From: Bacteroidota bacterium
Lineage (GTDB): Bacteria; Bacteroidota; Bacteroidia; 2-12-FULL-35-15
Assembly: GCA_026391935.1 (NCBI GenBank)
Contig: JAPLDC010000388.1
Coordinates: 1 to 5,347, forward strand
Reading direction: 5' to 3'
Length of the DNA stretch: 5,347 bases
The number at the start of each line of letters is the position of its first letter. The stretch's first letter is position 1. The notes under the pieces were generated by a model. That model was not told where the DNA came from, did no database searches, and worked only from the letters and a program-made list of their open reading frames with translations. This document shows, in pieces, positions 1 through 5,347 of the stretch. Made by a program: the position numbers and the translations under genes.

Positions 1-333
1 GCAGTAAAAGCAAGTCATGCTGCTGTTGATTCTGTATTGACATTTGAATCAATTCTGAATGCAAAATATTCTCCCGACAAAAAATATAGTTTCGAAAATC
101 GTGGCGCGACATTAATGAAAGTATATTCAAAAGAATATACCGAGGATTACGATAAAATGCTGAATGGTATGGTTGAAAATCGGATGCGCGAAGCAATTAT
201 TACTGTGGGAAGTTTATGGTATACAGCATGGGTAAATGCCGGTAAGCCTGATCTGAATCGCTTTGGCGATAAAGATGTTTCCGATTCTTTGAAACTTGCA
301 AATAAGGCATCTGAAGAACTTTGGAAAAATTGA
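1..333 (+). CDS. 3' end of a zinc-dependent phospholipase C / S1-P1 nuclease-like protein (partial)
   Basis: The reading frame is open from the first base to the TGA at 331-333, so the 5' part lies outside the window; 110 residues are visible. The fragment has the C-terminal pattern I associate with Bacteroidota proteins annotated as zinc-dependent phospholipase C (S1/P1 nuclease superfold): KYSFENRG (about residues 35-42), KVYSKEY (about 48-54), LNGMVENRMREAI (about 62-74) and SLWYTAWVNAG (about 79-89). Such enzymes are usually exported and hydrolyse phosphodiester bonds with a zinc cluster. The zinc-binding His/Asp residues lie mostly in the missing N-terminal part, so activity cannot be judged here. 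A TTG at 37 could be read as a start, but family-like sequence continues upstream of it, which argues against that. The gene appears to end independently: 116 bases separate it from the next start. The family assignment is from memory of motif patterns and is moderately secure. Confidence 0.68.
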   Translation, partial: AVKASHAAVDSVLTFESILNAKYSPDKKYSFENRGATLMKVYSKEYTEDYDKMLNGMVENRMREAIITVGSLWYTAWVNAGKPDLNRFGDKDVSDSLKLANKASEELWKN

Positions 334-449
334 AAACTAAAAGATATCAAAGGGCATGATGATTAGTTAGCACTTATCTAATTATTACGAAACTCCGAAT
401 CTTTGTTTGTAATTATTAATAGTAGCAGTACAAAACTGTTTAATTTGTT
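334..449. other. Intergenic region upstream of the CHAP gene
   Basis: This AT-rich gap holds an imperfect 7-bp inverted repeat with one G-T pair (364-370 against 378-384, seven-base loop) and no T-run after it, so it is at best a weak terminator for the upstream gene. I could not identify a convincing Bacteroidota promoter (TTG plus TAnnTTTG) in front of the GTG at 450. An in-frame TAA at 441-443 limits how far upstream the next gene can begin. Confidence 0.4.
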
Positions 450-1043
450 GTGAGAAAAGCTGTCAAAATTTTTTCAATTACTGTTTTTCTTCTTGTAATT
501 ATTTATTCCCTCTTTCTTCAAAATCGTTATCCAATTTATGCAATCAGGCACTCTTTTATAATTGGTGATTCTGTCGATTCGTTTAATAATATTGTCGTTT
601 TTAATAATGGAATGAATTATTCTCAAAGTTATGGCAAACATTATACAAAAGACAGTTCCTTTTATTTTGGTAAAAAATGGCAGTGTGTTGAATTTGTTAA
701 GCGTTATTATTTTGAACATTTTAACCATAAAATGCCAAATGGGTTTGGTAATGCTAAAGATTTTTTTGATACGGATTTACTTGAAGGCGAACTGAACAAG
801 GAGCGTGATTTAATCCAATACAGGAATGGGGATACGATAGCACCGATGGTTGATGATATTTTAGTTTTTGGTGGGAAGTTCGGGCATGTTGCAATTGTCA
901 CTATGGTAATGAAGAATGAAATTGAAGTGATTCAACAGAATATATACATGACTCCTCGTGAACGCTTTAAATTAAAAATTGAGGATAGGAAATACATTGT
1001 TGGTGAAAATAGAAAACCGGAAGGGTGGTTAAGGATGAAATGA
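450..1043 (+). CDS. Membrane-anchored CHAP-domain cysteine amidase
   Basis: A protein of 197 residues beginning at GTG; an in-frame TAA nine bases upstream excludes a longer form, and this start keeps the N-terminal hydrophobic helix. Residues 1-6 are basic and about 7-24 are strongly hydrophobic with no lipobox Cys, so it is likely a signal anchor or uncleaved signal. The CHAP (NlpC/P60-like) core follows: YFGKKWQCVEFVKRYY with nucleophile Cys79, GNAKDFF near 100, the DDILVF strand at 135-140, GHVAIVT with His146, and EVIQQN at 159-164. CHAP enzymes cleave amide bonds in peptidoglycan stem peptides or, in glutathionylspermidine amidase, in glutathionylspermidine; the WQCVEF motif resembles the latter branch. 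The position that is Glu in glutathionylspermidine amidase (AEQN) appears to be Gln162 here. No binding domain is present. It is a single gene convergent with the WD40 gene. The CHAP fold is secure; the substrate is unknown. Confidence 0.85.
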   Translation: MRKAVKIFSITVFLLVIIYSLFLQNRYPIYAIRHSFIIGDSVDSFNNIVVFNNGMNYSQSYGKHYTKDSSFYFGKKWQCVEFVKRYYFEHFNHKMPNGFGNAKDFFDTDLLEGELNKERDLIQYRNGDTIAPMVDDILVFGGKFGHVAIVTMVMKNEIEVIQQNIYMTPRERFKLKIEDRKYIVGENRKPEGWLRMK

Positions 1044-1056
1044 TTTCTTTTATTAC

Positions 1057-1977
1057 TTAATTACTGAAAGTAATTATCTCCCATACGATAATACTTCTGT
1101 CATCTCCCGTTGAAATTAAATAATTATTGTAGCTGCTCCACAATAATTTATTCACAGAATTGACATGTCCATCCTTTTTCTCCTTATCTACTCTTAATAA
1201 TAATTCAAATGTTTCTGCATCCCATATTTTAATTGTCTTATCTCTGCTGGCGGTTGCAAATAATTTGGAATCTGGAGAAAATACAATGTCATAAATTGCA
1301 AAATTATGAGCAGGAATACTTTTTATTAATGTATAGCTTTTTGCATCCCAGATGTTCAAGTGAGCATCTCGACCACCAGTGAGTAGAAGGTTTCCATCCG
1401 GAGAATGTTTAACTACATTTGCAGAAAGTTGATGTGCTGTAAACATTTTTTTTTCTTCCAGATCTATTAGGTCGAATATTCTGATGTAACAGTCACCACT
1501 TGCAATTGCTATCTCAGTAGTTTGGTAATTAATATCAATACTGCGGACTTTTTCTGCACACAATTTCTTTATCTTGATAAGCGAAAGTGTTTCTAATGAA
1601 TATACAGCGAAGCTCCCATCACTACCAGCACTGTAAAAACAATTGGTTCGTGTGGAGTATTTGATATCAAATATTGGAGCAGTATGATTCTGTAAAATTT
1701 TGATCTCTTCTTTTGTCACAAGATCCAAAATGTGAATACTTCCTGTTGTTGTTCCTGCGAGTAATAAATGCTTCTCTTGAATATGGCAGATGGAATATAT
1801 TGTTGAAGGGAATTGAGCAGCAAATTTTTCTGCCTGCATTGTTTCTATATTCCATAAGGCAACAAATTTGTCGCTGCTTCCGGAGAAGAAATTCGACGAA
1901 TTTTCACCCCTTTCCAATGTGTAAACTGCTCCACTATGCCCAGTCAGCACACCTATTTTCTTTATTTCTATTGCCAT
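1057..1977 (-). CDS. Seven-bladed WD40 repeat protein
   Basis: The protein is almost entirely a beta-propeller. From the ATG at 1977 it has 306 residues. An in-frame ATG at 2001 would add eight residues (MQISYFYA), but I prefer 1977 because the first blade motif (LTGH) then lies near the N-terminus, as in related proteins. Seven repeats can be followed (numbered from the 2001 start): LTGH to ALWN (19-51), a degenerate one ending ILDL (91-94), one ending VYSL (133-136), one ending IFDL (175-178), then canonical blades ending IWDA (217-220), IWDA (259-262) and VWEI (306-309). GH dipeptides, SPDG/SPDS turns and RDKTIKIW are clear in the later blades, while blades 2-4 are diverged. There is no signal peptide, transmembrane segment or catalytic domain, so it is probably a cytoplasmic protein-binding scaffold. 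It diverges from htpG and converges with the CHAP gene. Partner and function are unknown; the fold assignment is secure. Confidence 0.88.
   Translation of the reverse strand: MAIEIKKIGVLTGHSGAVYTLERGENSSNFFSGSSDKFVALWNIETMQAEKFAAQFPSTIYSICHIQEKHLLLAGTTTGSIHILDLVTKEEIKILQNHTAPIFDIKYSTRTNCFYSAGSDGSFAVYSLETLSLIKIKKLCAEKVRSIDINYQTTEIAIASGDCYIRIFDLIDLEEKKMFTAHQLSANVVKHSPDGNLLLTGGRDAHLNIWDAKSYTLIKSIPAHNFAIYDIVFSPDSKLFATASRDKTIKIWDAETFELLLRVDKEKKDGHVNSVNKLLWSSYNNYLISTGDDRSIIVWEIITFSN
1058..1076. repeat. AT-rich inverted repeat at the convergent gene ends
   Basis: TAATTAC and GTAATTA form a perfect 7-bp stem around a five-base loop. It overlaps the last codons of the minus-strand WD40 gene and lies 15 bases after the CHAP stop. 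Its position between convergent genes fits a two-way terminator, but the stem has only one G-C pair and neither strand has a T-run after it, so function is doubtful. Confidence 0.3.
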
Positions 1978-2022
1978 TGCATAAAAATACGATATTTGCA
2001 TGGAATTATGCTCAAAAGAAAG

Positions 2023-2065
2023 ATTGTCATCTTGTCAGCAGCTGCCTACTGGCACATAGTTTGAC
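2023..2065 (+). promoter_or_regulatory. Putative htpG promoter: TTGTCA direct repeats plus sigma-54-like -24/-12 boxes
   Basis: Two exact TTGTCA elements start at 2024 and 2032. They are followed by CTGGCAC (2049-2055) and TTTGAC (2060-2065). TGGCAC and TTG have the spacing of the sigma-54 consensus (TGGCAC-N5-TTGC), with A in place of the usual C at -12. If this is a sigma-54 promoter, transcription would begin near 2076, giving a leader of about 42 bases before the htpG ATG. The same arrangement occurs before lemA at 4047-4089. The direct repeats, at about -52 and -44, could bind a regulator. The sequence match is seen directly; the sigma factor is inferred. Confidence 0.6.
2038..2045. repeat. 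GCAGCTGC palindrome inside the htpG promoter
   Basis: A perfect 8-base palindrome lies between the second TTGTCA element and the -24 box. The lemA promoter has a different GC-rich palindrome, GCCGGC (4064-4069), in nearly the same place. It could be an operator half or chance. Confidence 0.3.
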
Positions 2066-2117
2066 TTCATGAAGCGTCATTGATAACTATAAATTCAAAT
2101 CTATAATTTTTAAAAAC

Positions 2118-3980
2118 ATGAGTACAGGTAAGATCAACGTTCAAACAGAAAACATTTTCCCGATAATCAAGAAATTTCTTTACAGTGATCACGAAATATT
2201 TTTGCGTGAACTTATTTCCAATGCGGTAGATGCTACACAAAAATTAAAAACACTTTCTGCTATTGGTGAAGCGAAAGGTGATTTCAGTGATATCAAAGTG
2301 GAGGTGATCATCGATAAAGAAGCTAAAACACTTACCATCCGTGACAAGGGGATTGGTATGACTGCTGAAGAAATTGAAAAATATATCACACAAATTGCTT
2401 TTAGTGGAGCTGAAGAGTTTGTTAATAAATATAAAGATAAAACGCCTGAAGCGAATGCTATCATTGGTCATTTTGGATTAGGTTTCTATTCCGGATTTAT
2501 GGTGGCAAAGAAAATTGAGATAGTTTCATTGTCTCACAAAGAGGGTTCTCAAGCTGTTCATTGGGAATGTGATGGCAGTCCGGAGTATAAGATCGAGGAA
2601 ACAACCAAAACTGGAAGAGGTACTGATATTATTTTGCATATCGCAGAGGATTCCGAAGAGTTTCTTGAAAAGGAGCGCATCGATCATTTATTGATGAAAT
2701 ATTGTAAATTCTTACCTGTAGAAATAAAATTTGGAACGCGCAAAGAAGGTGAAAAAGATAAGGAAGTTGAAGTAGATAATATCATCAATAATCCCTCTCC
2801 GGCATGGACAAAAAAGCCTGCTGATCTCAAAGATGAAGATTATAAGAATTTTTATCGTGAACTATACCCGATGAATTTTGAAGATCCTTTGTTTCATATT
2901 CATTTGAATGTTGATTACCCGTTCAATCTTACTGGAATTCTTTATTTCCCAAGAATAAAGAAAACGTTTGAGGCGCAAAAAGATAGGATTCAACTGTATT
3001 GCAATCAAGTCTTTGTTACAGATTCGGTTGAGAATATTGTTCCTGACTTTTTATCATTGTTACAAGGTGTGATCGATTCCCCTGATATTCCTTTAAATGT
3101 TAGTCGTAGTTATTTGCAAAGCGATTCAAATGTGAAGAAGATCTCTGCCCACATCACCAAAAAGGTTGCAGATAAATTAGAGGAGATCTTTAAAAAGGAC
3201 CGTGCTGATTTTGAATCAAAATGGGAAGACATCAAGATATTTGTACAATACGGAATGCTTTCTGAAGAAAAATTTTATGAGAAAGCACAAAAATTCGCTT
3301 TGCTAAAAAGTACAGACGGAAAATATTCTACTTTGGAAGAATATGCTGAAAAGGTGAAAATAGCTCAAACAGATAAAGACAAAAAAGTGATTTATCTGTA
3401 TACAACAAATATCGATGAGCAACATAGTTTTATAGAAACGGCTAAAGATCGAGGTTACGATGTAATTGTTTTCGATAGCCCGATTGATTCTCATTATATC
3501 AATCAACTAGAATCTAAATTGCAAAACACTTCTTTTGTTCGTGTTGATGCGGATGTAATCGATAAGATTATTAAAAAGGAGGAAGATCAACCTTCGAAAC
3601 TTTCCGAAGAAGAACAAAAAATGTTGAAACCTCTTGTTGAAGAAACCATTTCCAAGGAAAAATTCACAGTTGTATTTGAAAGTCTAAGTGAAAAAGATGC
3701 ACCGATGCTAATTACGAAGCCTGAGTTTATGCGCAGAATGAAAGATATGAGTGCCATGGGTGGAGGAGGAATGGCATTTTACGGCTCAATGCCCGAAATG
3801 CATAATTTGGTTGTAAATAGTAATCACCCTCTTATTTCAAAGATTTTGAATGAGAAAAATGTTGAAAAACAGAAACAACTGACAAAACAAACTGCTGACT
3901 TGGCAATGTTGTCTCAAGGGTTATTAAAAGGTGAAGAACTGACAAAGTTTATAAAGCGTAGTGTCGATTTAATAGATTAA
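2118..3980 (+). CDS. htpG: Molecular chaperone HtpG (bacterial Hsp90)
   Basis: A complete 620-residue cytosolic Hsp90, an ATP-dependent dimeric chaperone that remodels late folding intermediates. The N-terminal GHKL ATPase domain carries ELISNAVDA (31-39; Glu31 for catalysis, Asn35 for Mg), DKGIGM (76-81; Asp76 contacts adenine), the lid and glycine box GHFGLGFYS (117-125) and GRGTD (166-170). The middle domain contains the catalytic-loop Arg330 in NVSRSYLQ (327-334). The C-terminal dimerisation domain begins near 510 and includes a Met-rich, flexible MRRMKDMSAMGGGGM stretch (538-552), consistent with an exposed hydrophobic client-binding helix. All key residues are intact and there is no MEEVD tail, as expected in bacteria. 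The start is set by the conserved opening TENIFPIIKKFLYSDHEIFL; the context is A-rich (TAAAAACATG) without a Shine-Dalgarno. The gene is probably monocistronic, driven by the promoter at 2023-2065 and followed by a hairpin. Confidence 0.98.
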   Translation: MSTGKINVQTENIFPIIKKFLYSDHEIFLRELISNAVDATQKLKTLSAIGEAKGDFSDIKVEVIIDKEAKTLTIRDKGIGMTAEEIEKYITQIAFSGAEEFVNKYKDKTPEANAIIGHFGLGFYSGFMVAKKIEIVSLSHKEGSQAVHWECDGSPEYKIEETTKTGRGTDIILHIAEDSEEFLEKERIDHLLMKYCKFLPVEIKFGTRKEGEKDKEVEVDNIINNPSPAWTKKPADLKDEDYKNFYRELYPMNFEDPLFHIHLNVDYPFNLTGILYFPRIKKTFEAQKDRIQLYCNQVFVTDSVENIVPDFLSLLQGVIDSPDIPLNVSRSYLQSDSNVKKISAHITKKVADKLEEIFKKDRADFESKWEDIKIFVQYGMLSEEKFYEKAQKFALLKSTDGKYSTLEEYAEKVKIAQTDKDKKVIYLYTTNIDEQHSFIETAKDRGYDVIVFDSPIDSHYINQLESKLQNTSFVRVDADVIDKIIKKEEDQPSKLSEEEQKMLKPLVEETISKEKFTVVFESLSEKDAPMLITKPEFMRRMKDMSAMGGGGMAFYGSMPEMHNLVVNSNHPLISKILNEKNVEKQKQLTKQTADLAMLSQGLLKGEELTKFIKRSVDLID

Positions 3981-3984
3981 TAGG

Positions 3985-4022
3985 CTCATCTGGATAAATT
4001 TCCCCTAAAAAAGGGGGATGAG
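3985..4022 (+). terminator. Hairpin downstream of htpG, possible terminator
   Basis: CTCATC (3985-3990) can pair with GATGAG (4017-4022), and CCCC (4002-4005) with GGGG (4013-4016), leaving an 11-base bulge on the left arm and an A-rich loop of seven bases. The inner C/G block alone is the most stable part. It starts five bases after the htpG stop. Only a short TTTT (4025-4028) follows, so termination would be imperfect; it may instead be a degenerate intergenic GC-hairpin repeat. Confidence 0.42.
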
Positions 4023-4046
4023 AATTTTAGGTAATATCTGCCAAAA

Positions 4047-4089
4047 ATAGTCAGCTTGTCATTGCCGGCTAATTGGTATATCCTTTGAC
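4047..4089 (+). promoter_or_regulatory. Putative lemA promoter, same module as the htpG promoter
   Basis: TAGTCA (4048), TTGTCA (4056), TTGGTAT (4073-4079) and TTTGAC (4084-4089) occupy exactly the same relative positions as the four elements before htpG; 29 of 43 bases are identical without gaps. GG to TTG spacing is again that of a sigma-54 -24/-12 promoter, though the -24 box (TGGTAT) is weaker than TGGCAC. The predicted start near 4100 would give a 26-base leader before the lemA ATG. The parallel with htpG is the main support. Confidence 0.58.
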
Positions 4090-4125
4090 AATATACATGC
4101 ACACTAACCAAACGAAAATAAAAAT

Positions 4126-4686
4126 ATGAAAAAGTTTTTAGGATTAATAATAGGAGGAGGCTTGCTACTCTTTGTATTTATCATCTTTATGATGTATAGA
4201 AGTAATTTTAATACAGCAAATGATTATCAAAAGGCGGTTGACAACGCATGGGGCGATGTTCAATCGAGTTATCAAAGACGTGCTGATTTGGTTCCGCAGT
4301 TAGTAGCAACAGTGAAAGGTGCTGCTGAAAATGAAAGAGGAATTTTGACTGCCGTTACTCAGGCTAGAGCCGGTATTGTAAATGCTAAATCTCCTGAAGA
4401 TATGGAGATAATGGGCAAGAAGATCAATACAGCAATTAATCTCGCATTTGAAGCGTATCCACAAATACGTTCAACAGAAAATTTTCAGGCATTACAAGCA
4501 CAATTAGAAGGAACAGAGAACAGGATAAATTTTGCGCGCGATAAGTATAATGAGACTGTTGCTACTTATAATGCACATATATCAGGGTTCTTAAATGAAA
4601 TGCTCTTGAATAAAACAAGATTCCCTCAAAAAGATTCTTTTAAAGCAGCGGCAGGTTCCGAAAAAGCACCTGAAGTTAAATTTTAA
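4126..4686 (+). CDS. lemA: LemA family membrane protein
   Basis: A 186-residue protein of normal length for the LemA family. After MKK a hydrophobic helix covers about residues 4-23, giving a single N-terminal membrane anchor with the helical-bundle domain presumably outside. Conserved family segments are clear: AWGDVQSSYQRRADLVPQLV (41-60), the helix through EAYPQIRSTENF (109-120) and LEGTENRINFARDKYNETVATYN (127-149). The C-terminus, FKAAAGSEKAPEVKF, has the short form frequent in Bacteroidota. The biochemical role of LemA is not established; it is often encoded next to TPM-domain proteins, as here, and is linked to the envelope. The start has no Shine-Dalgarno (AAAATAAAAATATG). It shares a promoter module with htpG, suggesting induction with chaperones. 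A hairpin with a T-run follows, so lemA may be expressed more strongly than the TPM gene behind it. Confidence 0.95.
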   Translation: MKKFLGLIIGGGLLLFVFIIFMMYRSNFNTANDYQKAVDNAWGDVQSSYQRRADLVPQLVATVKGAAENERGILTAVTQARAGIVNAKSPEDMEIMGKKINTAINLAFEAYPQIRSTENFQALQAQLEGTENRINFARDKYNETVATYNAHISGFLNEMLLNKTRFPQKDSFKAAAGSEKAPEVKF

Positions 4687-4715
4687 TAATTTTTTATTTT
4701 CTGTTATCTGAAAAT

Positions 4716-4761
4716 AGGAGATGCGAATATTGAAGACCAATAAACGATCTCCTGTTTTTTT
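4716..4761 (+). terminator. Intrinsic terminator or attenuator between lemA and the TPM gene
   Basis: AGGAGAT (4716-4722) pairs with ATCTCCT (4747-4753). Inside it, CG pairs with CG (4724-4725 with 4745-4746) and TATTG with CAATA (4728-4732 with 4738-4742) around an AAGAC loop; one bulged G and a 2x2 A internal loop interrupt the stem. That makes about 14 base pairs in 38 bases, followed by one G and seven T (4755-4761), the form of a rho-independent terminator. It lies 29 bases after the lemA stop and ends 23 bases before the next ATG, leaving little room for a separate promoter. Confidence 0.75.
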
Positions 4762-4784
4762 CTGAACTACAAGTACAATAATAG

Positions 4785-5222
4785 ATGAGCGCAAAAAAAT
4801 TCTTTACTGCAGAACAACAAAAATCCATTCAAGATGCAATTGCCAATGCCGAATTAAATACTTCCGGTGAGATCCGTGTGCATATTGATGATGATTGTAA
4901 AGAAGAGGTGTTGGATAAAGCTGCAAAAGTTTTCCATAAATTAAAGATGAATAAGACTGAATTGCGAAATGGCGTTTTGTTTTATTTGGCTGTAAATGAC
5001 AGGAAATTCGCTATTCTTGGCGACAAAGGGATCAATGAAAAAGTAACTGCTGATTTTTGGGATTCTATTAAGTCGCTTATGTTTGATCATTTTAAACAAC
5101 AACAATTTACTGAAGGCCTATGCAGTGGAATTGAATTGGCAGGAGAAAAATTGAAAATACATTTCCCTCTTCAATCAAATGATACCAATGAGTTGGACAA
5201 TGAAGTAAGTTTTGGTAAATAA
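4785..5222 (+). CDS. Small TPM-domain protein
   Basis: A 145-residue protein consisting essentially of one TPM domain (the TLP18.3/Psb32/MOLO-1 fold). Characteristic segments are FTAEQQKSIQDAIANAE (7-23), TSGEIRVHI (26-34) with acidic DDD after it (35-37), and RNGVLFYLAVNDRKFAILGD (61-80) leading into KGINEKV (81-87). It has no signal peptide and no transmembrane helix, so this copy is predicted to be soluble and cytoplasmic, unlike the longer membrane-bound TPM proteins. Plant TPM proteins have been linked to photosystem II repair and phosphatase activity; the bacterial role is unclear. Adjacency to lemA is a recurrent arrangement and suggests a joint envelope- or stress-related job. Expression probably depends on readthrough of the hairpin at 4716-4761. 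The tail (about 128-145) is polar and likely disordered. The larger membrane TPM gene that often follows is not present in the 125 bases left. Confidence 0.85.
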   Translation: MSAKKFFTAEQQKSIQDAIANAELNTSGEIRVHIDDDCKEEVLDKAAKVFHKLKMNKTELRNGVLFYLAVNDRKFAILGDKGINEKVTADFWDSIKSLMFDHFKQQQFTEGLCSGIELAGEKLKIHFPLQSNDTNELDNEVSFGK

Positions 5223-5316
5223 TATTTCATCCCCTCTCTAATTATAGATGTTTCAAAAACTTTATTACGAATTAAATATGTCAACTAAAATGAACATGGT
5301 TACATTTAAAATTACT

Positions 5317-5333
5317 CCTCCCTTGAGGGGAGG
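5317..5333. repeat. GC-rich intergenic hairpin repeat (cut off by the window end)
   Basis: CCTCCC and GGGAGG form a 6-bp perfect stem, plus one T-G pair, around a three-base loop, and a G-rich tail (GGTTGGGTGGGGCTAT) runs to the window edge. It stands out from the AT-rich surroundings. From memory, similar CTCCCCTT..AGGGGAGG..TTGGG sequences are scattered between genes in many Bacteroidota genomes, where they may act as terminators or be a dispersed repeat. No T-run is visible, and the element may continue beyond the window. Confidence 0.55.
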
Positions 5334-5347
5334 TTGGGTGGGGCTAT

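Noticed and set aside
364..384. TAGTTAG / CTAATTA inverted repeat as a terminator for the first gene
   Set aside because: Seven pairs, mostly A-T with one G-T, and no T-run after it; too weak to call as a terminator.
402..432. A TTTG-based Bacteroidota promoter in front of the CHAP gene
   Set aside because: TTTG repeats are present, but no TAnnTTTG box lies at the right distance; the match is not better than background.
1713..2072. A 119-codon plus-strand open frame antisense to the WD40 gene start
   Set aside because: It lies opposite a clear WD40 coding frame and its translation has no recognisable domain, so it is a shadow of the real gene.
2189..2471. Two minus-strand open frames inside htpG
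   Set aside because: htpG is intact and strongly conserved over this stretch; the translations look like reverse-frame products.
3748..3775. Met/Gly-rich stretch in HtpG (SAMGGGGM) as a possible insertion
   Set aside because: It fits the flexible Met-rich loop of the C-terminal domain seen in other HtpG proteins, and the frame is uninterrupted.
5278..5301. A possible third copy of the htpG/lemA promoter module (ATGTCA followed by ATGGTT)
   Set aside because: Spacing is off by one and no TTTGAC box follows, so the similarity is what AT-rich sequence gives by chance.

Overview
The window looks like a chromosomal segment from an AT-rich member of the Bacteroidota, perhaps of the Chitinophagales/Sphingobacteriales type. 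The reasons are the HtpG variant (NVSRSYLQ catalytic loop, about 620 residues), a small soluble TPM-domain protein behind LemA, a stand-alone seven-bladed WD40 protein, A-rich start-codon contexts without Shine-Dalgarno sequences, and a GC-rich hairpin of the kind common between genes in this phylum. The placement rests on family recall, not on a search.

Layout. Bases 1-333 hold the 3' end of a plus-strand gene resembling zinc-dependent phospholipase C / S1-P1 nuclease-like proteins. A gap of 116 bases follows. A plus-strand gene (450-1043) then encodes a membrane-anchored CHAP-type cysteine amidase, starting at GTG. It converges with a minus-strand WD40 beta-propeller gene (about 1977 down to 1057), the two stops lying 13 bases apart. 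The WD40 gene diverges from htpG (2118-3980), the bacterial Hsp90. A 145-base gap with a hairpin separates htpG from lemA (4126-4686), followed by a small TPM-domain gene (4785-5222). The last 125 bases are non-coding apart from a GC-rich hairpin repeat cut by the window edge.

The most interesting signal is not a gene. The regions upstream of htpG and lemA carry the same 43-base arrangement without gaps (2023-2065 and 4047-4089, 29 of 43 positions identical): two direct T(T/A)GTCA elements 8 bases apart, then TGG(C/T)A(C/T), then TTTGAC at identical distances. The last two boxes have the spacing of a sigma-54 -24/-12 promoter. This suggests that the Hsp90 chaperone and the LemA/TPM envelope-associated pair belong to one regulon. 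A second notable element is a strong hairpin with a seven-T run between lemA and the TPM gene. It ends only 23 bases before the TPM start codon and should act as a terminator or attenuator inside what would otherwise be a simple two-gene operon.

The genes are otherwise recognisable family members. I saw no mobile element, CRISPR array, tRNA or rRNA.
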